In this document: positions 13,601-22,891 of the stretch, piece after piece
Layout of the letters: every line of letters starts with the position of its first letter
How positions within the stretch are numbered: the stretch's first letter is position 1
NCBI GenBank assembly: GCA_914767715.1
Contig: OU612070.1
Location: 7,025,501 to 7,089,500 of the forward strand
Direction: 5' to 3'
DNA from: Membranipora membranacea
Taxonomy: Eukaryota; Bryozoa; Gymnolaemata; Cheilostomatida; Membraniporidae
DNA: 64,000 nt
Made by a program: the position numbers and the translations under genes
Notes under the pieces: model-generated
What the model was told of the DNA's origin: nothing
Seen by the model: the letters and a program-made list of their open reading frames with translations, nothing else
The model's database searches: none

Positions 13601-16600
13601 TTTAACTCAATCGCATGATAAGAACTGTTAATCGGCACCCACTTCCTGTTTTTGGCGGCCATTTTGGATATCGGGTCATGTGACATTAAAATTGACGATG
13701 TCATAAGATTCGATATAAGTCAAAACCCCCAAATCCCAAGTATTAACTCAATCGCATGTTAAGAACTGTTAATCAGCAGCCATTTCCTGTTTTTGGCGGC
13801 CATTGTGGCTATCGGGTCATGTGACATTAAAATTGACGATGTCATAAGATTCGGTATATGCCATAACCTCTGTATCCTAAGTTTCAACTCAATCGCATGA
13901 TTTGTTCTCAAGATATCACCAAAAGAAAATCGAAAAAACATCCTCCACTAATTAGTGTAATTAGCAAATATTACATAACATTTCAAAATTTTGTTTTGCA
14001 ATTTCTCATCTTGACATATGGGACTATGATGTGACCATATGTCATCGAATTCTGCCAAGTAGTTCTTGACATATAGCAGAATGAAATTGGGTAAAAACGT
14101 TAAAAAAGGCAAAACCTCCATCACTAATTAGTGTAATTAGCAAGTATTACATAACGATTCAAAAACTCATTTAGTAATTTCTCATCTAGACATATGGAAC
14201 TATCTTATGACAAAGTTCCATCCAATTCTGCCTGGTAGTTCTTGACTTATAGATGCGACAAAAGTGTTGCAAAAATAATAATAACTAGAAACGGTAAAAA
14301 TATTTGCAAGCAAATATAAAGGAATACAACCAATAGATTTGAATATCGAGGTCATGTGACATCATAATTGATGATGTCATAAGACTCGGTATATGCCGAA
14401 ACCCCCATATCCCAAGCCTCAACTCAATCGCATGATGAGAACTGCTAACCGGCAGCAATTAACTCTCTATGGCGGCCATATTGGATTTCGGGACATGTGA
14501 CATTAAAATTGATGATGTCATAAGATTCGGTGTATGTCAAAACCCCCATATCCCAAGTTTTAACTTAATCGCATGATAAGAACTGTTAATCGGCAGCAAT
14601 TCACTGTTTATGGCGGCCATTTTGTATATCGGGTCATGTGACATGAAAATTGATGATGTCATAAGATTCGGTATAAGTCAAAACCCGCACATCCAAAGTT
14701 TCAACTCAATCGCATGATTTGTTCTCAAGATATCACCAAAAGAAAAACGAAAAACATCCTCCACTAATTAGTGTAATTAGCAAATAAATTGCATAACAAT
14801 TCAAAAATTGTCCAAGCATTTTTTCATCTTGACCCATAGGACTATGTTGTGACCAAGTATCATTAGAATCAGCCAAGTAGTTCTTGACTTATAGAAGACT
14901 TAATATTGGTATAATCAAGGTATGATTGATAAAAGCGGCAAAACCTCCTTCACTAATTAGTCTAATTAGCGAGTGTTACATAACAATTCAAAAACTCATT
15001 TAGTAATTTCTCATCTAGACATATGCAACTATGTTGTGACCAAGTAACATCCAATTCTGCCTGGTAGTTCTTGACTTATAAAAGCTTAAAAAGTGTTGCA
15101 ATAATAATAATAAAAAAAATAATAATAAACCCTACTAAAGTAAAAGGAATACAACTTTGTTGTATTCCTAATAATAATAAATCCAACCAAAACAAAAGAA
15201 ATACAACTTTGTTGTATTCCTAATAACTAGAAACGGTAAACATATTTGCAAGCAAATATAAAGGAATACAACCAATATATTTGAATATCGAGGTCATGTG
15301 ACATCATAATTGATGATGTCAAGACTCGGTATATGCCAAAACCCCGATCTCCCAAGTTTTAACTCAATCGCATGATGAGAACTGTTAATCGGCAGCAGTT
15401 TACTGTCTATGGCGACCATTTTGGATTTCGGGTCATGTGACCTTAAAATTGATGATGTCATAAGATTCGGTATATGTCATAACCCCCATATCCCAAGTTG
15501 TAACTCAATCGCATGATGAGAACTGTTAATCGGCAGCAGTTTACTATCTCTGGCGGCCATTTTGGATTTAGGGTCATGTGACCTTAAAATTGATGATGTC
15601 ATAAGATTCGGTATATGTCATAACCCCCATATCCCAAGTTTTAACTCAATCGCATGATAAGAACTGTTAGTTAGCTGCAATTTGCAGTATATGGCGGCCA
15701 TTTTGTATTTCGGGTCATGTGACATGAAAATTTATGATTTCATAAGATTCGGTATATGGCATAACCCCCATATCCCAAGTTTTAACGCAATCGCATGATT
15801 CGTTCTCAAGATATCATCAATATAAACGTCAAAACCTCCTTCACTAATTAGTCTAATTAGCGAGTGTTACATAACAATTCAAAAACTAATTTAGTAATTT
15901 TTCATATAGACATATGGAACAATGTTATGACGAAGTTGCATCGAATTCTGCCTGGTGGTTCTTGACTTATAGAGGCCCAAAAAGTGTTGCAATAATAATA
16001 ATAAATATATTTGAATATCTAGGTCATGTGACATCATATTTGATGATGTCATAAGACTCGGTATATGCCGAAACCCCCTTATCCCAAGTCTCAACTCAAT
16101 CGCATGATGAGAACTGCTAATCGGCAGCAACTAACTCTCTATGGCGGCCATATTGGATTTCGGGTCATGTGACATCAAAATCAATGATGTCATAAGATTC
16201 GGTATATGTCATAACCCCCAAAACCCAAGTTTTAACTCAATCGCATGATAATAACTGTTAATCGGCAGCCACTTCCTGTTTATGGCGGCCATTTTGTATA
16301 TCGGGTCATGTGACATTGAAATTGATGATGTCATAAGATTCGGTATATGTCATAACCCCCAAATCCTAAGTTTTAACTCAATCGCATGATAAGAACTGTT
16401 AATCGGCAGCCACTTCCTGTTTAATGCGGCCATTTTGTATATCGGGTCATGTGACATTGAAATTGATCATGTCATAAGATTCGGTATAGGTCAAAACCCC
16501 CAAATCCCAAGTTTTAACTCAATCGCATGTTAAGAACTGGTTATCGCCAGCCACTTCCTGTTTATGGCGGCCATTTTGGATATCGGGTCATGTGACATTA

Positions 16601-19430
16601 AAATTGATGATGTCATAAGATTCGGTATATGTCATTACCCCCATATCCCAAGTTTTAACTCAATCGCATGATAAGAACTGTTAATCGGCAGCCACTTCCT
16701 GTTTATGGCGGCCATTTTGTATATCGGGTCATGTGACATAAAAATTGATGATGGCATAAGATTCGGTACATGTCATAACCCCCATATCCTAAGTTTTAAC
16801 TCAATCGCATGATTCGTTCTCAAGATATGATCAATATAAAGGTCAAAACGTCCTCCATTAATTAGTCTAATTAGCGAATATTACATAACATTTCAAAAAT
16901 TCAAATTGAAATTTTTCATCTAGACACATGAAGGTATGTTGTAAACAAGTTTCATCAAATTGCCTCTGGTAGTTCTTGACTTATAGAAGCTCAAAAAGTG
17001 TTGCAATAATAATAATAACTAGAAACGGTAATTTTTTTAATTAACAAAATAATATTTGCAAGCAAATATGAAGGAATACAACCAATCATATCGAATATCG
17101 AGGTCACGTGACAGCATAATTGTTGGTCTCAAAAGATTCGGTATATGCTAAAACCCCCATATCCCAAGTTTTAACTCAATTGCTTCCTGTTCATGGTGGC
17201 CATATTGGATTCGGGTCACATGACATCAAAAATGATGATGTCATAAGATTCGGTGTATGTCAAAACATCCATATCCCAAGTTTTAACTAAATCGCATGAT
17301 AAAAACTGTTAATCGGCAGCAATTCACTGTTTATGGCGGCCATTTTGTATATCGGGTCATGTGACATAAAAATTGATGATGTCATAAGATTCGGTATAAG
17401 TCAAAACCCCCTTATCCCAAGTTTCAACTCAATCGCATGATTTGTTCTCAAGATATCACCAAAAGAAAAATGAAAAACATCCCCCACTAATTAGTGTAAT
17501 TAGCAAATAAATTGCATAACAACTCAAAAATTGTCGAGGCATTTTTTCATCGTGACCTATAGGACTATGTTGTGACCAAGTATCATTAGAATCTGCCAAG
17601 TAGTTCTTGACTTATAGAAGACTTAATTTTGGTATAATCAAGGTATAATTGATAAAAACGGCAAAACCTCCGTCACTAATTAGTCTAAATAGCGAGTGTT
17701 ACATAACAATTTAAAAACTCATTTAGTAATTTTTCATCTAGACATATGCAACTATGTTCTGACGAAGTTGCATCGATTTCTGCCTGGTGGTTCTTGACTT
17801 ATAGAAGCCCAAAAAGTGTTGCAATAATAACTAGAAACGGTAAACATATTTGCAAGCAAATATAAAGGAATACAACCAATATATTTGAATATCTAGGTCA
17901 TGTGACATCATATTTGATGATGTCATAAGACTCGGTATATGCCGAAACCCCCTTATCCCAAGTCTCAACTCAATCGCGTGATGAGAACTGCTAATCGGCA
18001 GCAACTAACTCTCTATGGCGGCCATATTGGATTTCGGGTCATGTGACATCAAAATCGATGATGTCATAAGATTCGGTATATGTCATAACCCCGTATCCCA
18101 AGTTTCAACTCAATCGCATGATAAGAACTGTTAATCGGCAGCCACTTCCTGTTCATGGTGGTCATATTGGATTCGGGTCACATGACATTAAAATTGATGA
18201 TGTCATAAGATTCGGTATATGTCATAACCCCCTTATCCCAAGTTTTAACTCAATCGTATGATAAGAACTGTTAATTGTCAGCAGTTTACTGTTTATGGCG
18301 GCCATTTTGTTTATCGGGTCATGTGACATAAATATTGATGATGTCATAAGATTCGGTATATGTCAAAACCCCCATATCCCAAGTTTTAACTCAATCGCAT
18401 GATTTGTTCTCAAGATATCATCAATATAAAGGTCAAAACGTCCTCCACTAATTAGTCTAATTAGCAAATATTACATAACAATTAAAAAATTCATTTCGTA
18501 ATTTCTCATCTAGACATATGGAACTATGTTTTGACAATGTTTCATCAAATTGTGTCCGGTAGTTCTTGACTTATAGAGGCCCAAAAAGTGTTGCAAAAAT
18601 AATAATAATAATAAATCCAACCAAAACAAAAGAAATACAACTTTGTTGTATTCCTAATGATGCATCTAGTTATAATCAGTAGGATTACAAGGTCCGACAA
18701 GCCGAGGGCTCTTCAAAATTATTGTACATTTGTACAGTCTTGCTTTGCTCATGAGATCAATGTCGATTTTTACTTATGTAGTCACCCATGTAACCGATCA
18801 AACATTTTCACTATACCTCGAGGAACTAGTAGATTGAAACGTTTTTTAATGCTGGTATTTTGTTGAGGCTCACAAGTAGGGTTGTAACCTTCATCAATAA
18901 TATCTTACCTTAATCATGGGAAAAGAGAAGGTTTGAGTTTCACAGGCTAAATGAAGGGCAGTTTTATAATGTGCCACTTCCTCACAGCCAGGCTGATTGA
19001 TGAACTGCTCTTGACGACACTCCACGCAATACACAACGTCATCCGAGTGGTTAGAGATTCGAAGCGCTCTCCTCAACATTCTATTACCGGTGTTGACAAT
19101 CTCCTGCGCCAATACCTCATTGTTAAATATAACAGCACTGTGCAAGACAGGGCAGCAGCAACTTGATGTCTGCAAGCATTCTTCACCAAAGTTCTTGAGC
19201 AGCCAAACACCATATTGGGTGTGAGTGTATAACAATGATTGTTGTAGCGCGTCAGCTGGTGATATACATGGTAATGATTCATCACACCAGAAAACAGGTT
19301 CTCGGTAATTTCCATTGTTATCAAACCTTTTATCACGCCATAATGCGACGCGTTCATCATAGGATCTACGTATAGATTCTATCCTGTCAATGGTTTGGTG
19401 AGACTGAATGCTCAGAGAAAATCTCAACAT
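4722..19430 (-). CDS. ANKRD9: ANKRD9-like ankyrin repeat protein, two exons
   Basis: Exons on the minus strand are 19430-18909 and 5105-4722, giving 301 aa (human ANKRD9 is about 317). Donor AAG|GTAAGATA and acceptor TTACAG|TTATTG join in phase 0 and restore an ankyrin repeat: KTALHLACE in exon 1, then LLMREGACP and YGITPIDII in exon 2. The N-terminal half has the family layout FWCDES, then SPADALQQSLLYTHTQYG, then WLLKNF. The C-terminus (CRRVFL, then YRFLNYF) looks like a SOCS-box-type cullin-binding tail. In mammals ANKRD9 acts as a cullin-RING ligase substrate receptor, with IMPDH as a reported target. The start chosen is the first ATG after an in-frame stop at 19521-19523. The single intron of 13.8 kb contains the 141-bp repeat array. 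Family assignment is from remembered sequence similarity. Confidence 0.75.
7584..7720. repeat. (AAT)n tract and duplicated terminal hairpins
   Basis: An (AAT)n run follows the unit tail, then two copies of a block AATCCAACCAAAACAAAAG plus a hairpin AATACAACTTTGTTGTATT separated by (AAT)n. Equivalent blocks close other units near 10510-10612, 15110-15222 and 18610-18655. It marks the right end of a composite unit. Confidence 0.8.
11396..12291 (+). mobile_element. Composite repeat unit, near-identical copy 1
   Basis: An 896-bp unit from ACTAGAAACGGTAA to the terminal hairpin with three 141-bp monomers. The next unit (12292-13184, 893 bp) is almost identical along its whole length, including the rare variants TCACGTGACAGCATAATTG and GAACTTACAAAAACAATAG. 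It contains complete left end, monomers, tail and hairpin, so it is a good type unit. Confidence 0.85.
12292..13184 (+). mobile_element. Composite repeat unit, near-identical copy 2
   Basis: A direct tandem duplicate of the preceding 896-bp unit. A third copy at 17018-17829 shares the same diagnostic left end (GGTAATTTTTTTAAT) but lacks about 35 bp of the first monomer and the terminal hairpin. The short spacing and low divergence point to recent unit-level duplication. Confidence 0.85.
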
Positions 19431-19958
19431 TTTGCCTTGCTCACTAATCGTAACTCCAGCGCGCAAGAGCAGGCGATATGTAATCAGCTTTGAGATTCCC
19501 TCCTTGCGTCCAAACAGATTTTAATCTGATGTTGGTGAGTTTGATAGCTATATTACCTTCTGGATTATGGAAGCTAATATTTCTTTCAAAAGATGATTGA
19601 AGCTGTGTAGAACAGACCGGTCTGGATAAAGCGAAATCCCAGCTCAATATTGGTTGAACTCAATCTATAGTCCTGCGCTTTCACTAAGTTTGAGGAGTGA
19701 TGATCATATAGCAGGCAATGAGCTGTATATCTTATACAAGCAGTATAAGCAGAAAGATATAACTCACTTGGCAATAGTTTGCACCAACCACACACCCCTC
19801 CAATAGTAAAAAACCTCTATGATGTTGTCTGCACTAAAGAGAAACCAATCCACTTTATTATTGTTTACATTAGAGATAATTGACCAATAGGGTGCTATTT
19901 CCGGAGTCCAAATAGCAACAACCAATCAGAAAACACCAATGAGCTGAAATTTGGAAAC
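18910..19958. promoter_or_regulatory. Divergent ANKRD9/GON7 promoter (core about 19431-19958)
   Basis: The start codons of ANKRD9 (19430, minus) and GON7 (19959, plus) are 528 bp apart. Four CCAAT boxes lie near the GON7 side, at about 19845, 19884, 19922 and 19935, and no TATA box is evident. This fits an NF-Y-driven, TATA-less bidirectional housekeeping promoter. The CCAAT boxes are seen; joint control is inferred. The 18910-19430 part of this span is ANKRD9 exon 1. Confidence 0.5.
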
Positions 19959-21182
19959 ATGGCAGCTTCATTGAAACTTCAAATTGGACCAAATCCTTAC
20001 TATTTTGAACCTCAAAATGAACAATCGGCTGATAGACAAGGATTTTACACAGCATTATTGAAAACTGTTGCTACCCTACAAAGCAGCAGCAATGAAACAC
20101 TGACAAAGTATATCACTGAACAGTCTCAATCTCATAATGGAACCTCAGGTGGATCAAAGACAAAGCAAAACATTGATCATGATGGCAGTGGATGTGGTGA
20201 TATAGACTCAGATGATGATCAAATGGATGATGGCAGTGATGGTGAGTACAGCAATTGCAGAAAATGAGTGACCTGATAAATTAGTTCTGAAGTTTGTTTG
20301 AGAAGGGAGGAGATGGGCTGGTTCCAGATAAAAATAATCATATTTATTTAATTATTATTTATATATCTAGATAAGAAGATAGATGGTGGTATTAGTTTTG
20401 ATGTAATGGTCTTAATTAATCCCCCTACACCGCCCTGCTGCAAGAAGAGCCTATCCAGATACCTATATGACAGCCGTCAGTTGCCAGATGGGCATATGGT
20501 GGATAGCACTCTGGCAACCATCGGATGTCAAATAGGTCAAGGCATCCGCTACGGTCGTTTTAAATGCATCAAGACACAAATTTCACAGGGGCAGATCCAG
20601 AGATTGGTCTGTTAAACATGCTTATGTGTTTTACTACAGGTCCTCAACATCAAAGCAACAAAACCATATTTTCAGCACAACACGCCCGCCAACAAGGCTT
20701 GTCAAGACAAGCTAGGAATGGTGGTGGTATTAAAATTTTCAATTTTATTCCATTATCAACTAGAATTCGATATCTTCCCATAACTGTTCATTTACCTCAA
20801 TCAAGCTACATGTCATTATGTTTAACTTCAATTCCCACTTCTCTAACTGTTTTTAAGCCCTTGTCTTTATTTGAGATATACAGTACTGACAAAGTCCTGG
20901 ACTAAAAGAAGCTCTGTATTTCTCTACACTAGGTTTCCCGTTGGTCCACCACGGCAGGCAAAAATTTTAGGAAGGTGTTCATAAAGTTTTATTCCCCAGA
21001 TAAGCGTTGGTGTATGAAATCTTCCTGTCATTTTTGTCATTTGGCTCATGATCATATTGGTGTCAATCTGAGCTTGGGTTGTATGACACTTTTATACAGA
21101 CTTAGATATGCTGATAACTGATAATTTGTATAATTTATTTGCAGATGAAGATGGGCCTGAAAGTAAAAAATCTAAAACGTGA
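19959..21182 (+). CDS. GON7: GON7, KEOPS complex subunit
   Basis: Two coding exons, 19959-20241 and 21145-21182, are joined in phase 1 (GATG|GTGAGT and TTGCAG|ATGAAG), giving 106 aa; human GON7 is 100 aa. The layout matches: a helix-forming segment GFYTALLKTVATL, then an acidic disordered tail (DIDSDDDQMDDGSDG) ending DEDGPESKKSKT, comparable to the human acidic tail ending in a GP..KRPKT-type motif. GON7 is a small, largely disordered subunit that folds on LAGE3 in the KEOPS complex, which makes the t6A37 modification of ANN-decoding tRNAs. The start follows the CCAAT-rich promoter. Recognition rests on architecture and short motifs, because the family is fast-evolving. Confidence 0.72.
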
Positions 21183-22640
21183 CTGTAGACATGATAATAC
21201 ATCTATAGAAGAAATCTCAGGCTTCTCAAATGTAATCACTCTCTGACTGCGTATGAGGATAGATAGATTGGTGTGATGGAATGATGCTTATATGACTCAA
21301 GCATATGAGTCATCGAATACATTGTACCTCATTGTTAGTTCAGTCAATAATCGGACACAAAAAGATTTTGTAAACTGGATTCCTTGTAGCCAATGTTTTG
21401 GCTCTGATCTGATTTGCTGTTGGGTGGAAGAAGACCTATCAACAGCGAATCAGAGCCAACAGATTGGCTGGATTCATTATTACTTGTTATAATGCAGAGT
21501 GTATATTTTCATCACCATCATGGTCACCCATCATAGTTGGGAGTTGTCCGCTAGTTGACATAGGACGGACAATCACTCCCTTCTCAGATTACAACTCTAA
21601 CTGCTTAATTATGTCATTTTTGGTTTATTCATGTATCGATCTGAAATGTTTTAAAGGGTTTTTAATCAGCGTGAGGTAGTATTGCCCACTGACCATGCAG
21701 GCAATGTTGTGTGTTTTAACTATGCAATTTCTCTTGATGACTCATAATTCTTCTTACAATTATACTAATATGAAATCTAGTAATAAAGCTAACAGCTCAC
21801 CGAGAATTTACCAAGACTAAATTGACAATTTAATCCTACATCACTTTCTTAGTCGTGTTGATATGTATCTTGGTCGTAAAATAAGTATGGAGCTGATCTA
21901 CTCTCTTGTCCTGTACTCCTATCTGTTGGACGAGATGGCAACGTTTGTAGGAAGTTCCTTGAAACTCTGTTTCAGTTAGTTGATCAAGTTTGCTTTACAT
22001 AAGCCAGTATTTCGTCTGTAACTGTGTTGAATATCTCCAAACATTTCCTATGCATGCAGGTATTTGTACTACTCTAAGGGTTCAATAAGACAGTAAAAAT
22101 TATATATTTTTCTATGCAGCCTCTATTTCATTGTTTTTCTCCAAATATCTTTTCACCATCATAGAGCATTAGCCTTGAAGAGGTTTCTAACCTACACTAC
22201 ACAGAGAAGTAAGATATCATGGATGAATGCATCATGCTGTGTCACACTGCACATGGGCACTAATTCGCTGGATAAATGTAACTCTGTTATATGACGCATC
22301 GATTGTATATTGGGTTTCACAACCGCTCAGTTTAATGATCCCTGGTGTTTTTAATCTGAATAATTTGAAAGCCTATATTACTGCCAGTCAGAAGTTCAAA
22401 GGTAAAAGATGACTGCATGATGTGAAGGTTGATCACCATCTAGCATACCCGACCTCAAGCTTGTTGCCGTAGTCTTTTTTGCCACTGCTGCACGCAGCAT
22501 GGCCAAGCTGGTTACACTACACCTGCCTAGACTGAGCCACATATCAGGGAGAAATGTGCAAAGTTAGTAGGAAATGTGAATATGTAATAGATTATCTAGT
22601 TGTGTACTCTTGAAAACAGTGCAGACAACTCTGATAGGAA
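21183..22640. other. Intergenic GON7-ZNF839 spacer
   Basis: No gene supported. Contains the short MITE at 21398-21459 and a possible AATAAA polyadenylation signal for GON7 at 21782-21787, which is distant at 600 bp. The open frames here are short and show no codon-use or motif support. Confidence 0.55.
21398..21459. mobile_element. MITE copy, TTGGCTCTGAT family
   Basis: A 62-bp near-palindrome with termini TTGGCTCTGAT and ATCAGAGCCAA and internal TTGCTGTTGGGTGG. It shares termini and internal words with elements at 27231-27420 and 41657-41845, so it is probably an internally deleted member of that family. Confidence 0.6.
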
Positions 22641-22891
22641 GCTATACTAGTTCCCGCTTTCTAGCGCAACACTTGTCACGTGATTAGTCAGAGAAAACTG
22701 AAGATTGTCTGTGAAGCACCAATCAGATTCCTTCATTTTCTGCTTTCTCCACTTGCTGACAAAGGTATGTCAACTGTATTATTTATGATTAAAATATGCT
22801 GGAAAAGAATATCAAGCTTATTTTCTGGAAGGAAGATGATTTATGGAATATTTCATACTTTCCTTTCTAACTTTTGTAGTGAGAAAGGAGA
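22640..22891 (+). promoter_or_regulatory. ZNF839 promoter and 5' UTR with an intron
   Basis: An E-box inside TCACGTGA (about 22676-22683) and a CCAAT box (about 22719) precede a probable 5' UTR exon ending at 22764 (AAAG|GTATGT). The UTR resumes at 22880 after TTTTGTAG and reaches the ATG at 22892 in context GAGAATGG. The transcription start itself is not determined. Confidence 0.4.

Larger units (their letters stand above)
5397..18655 (+). repeat. Giant intronic array of 141-bp monomers in composite units
   Basis: About 60 copies of a monomer recur at 141-bp spacing (anchor GATTCGGTATATGTCATAAC at about 5501, 5642, 5783, 5924; likewise 9053, 9194, 9335). They are grouped into head-to-tail units of 0.8-1.8 kb. 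Each unit opens with ACTAGAAACGGTAA; I place heads at 5397, 6496, 7729, 8509, 9729, 10613, 11396, 12292, 13185, 14284, 15226, 17018 and 17830. After 3-10 monomers comes a tail with CTAATTAG palindromes, GTTCTTGACTTATAG, AGTGTTGCAATAATAATAAT and often a terminal hairpin GGAATACAACTTTGTTGT. A headless start lies near 16005. All units share one orientation, opposite to the host gene. The repeated short open frames inside carry no recognisable protein. Confidence 0.92.

Noticed and set aside
5971-16130. Many minus-strand open frames of 60-79 codons with similar proteins (HAIELKLGIWGFWHIPN-like)
   Set aside because: They are translations of the 141-bp monomer and its tail, recurring once per unit, with no start context, splice signals or domain.
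5397-18655. CRISPR-like repeat-spacer array
   Set aside because: Monomers are 141 bp and contiguous without unique spacers, in a eukaryotic intron with no cas genes.
20406-20905. Open frames in the GON7 intron
   Set aside because: The phase-1 junction from 20241 to 21145 gives the expected GON7 C-terminus, and these frames have no similarity to known proteins.
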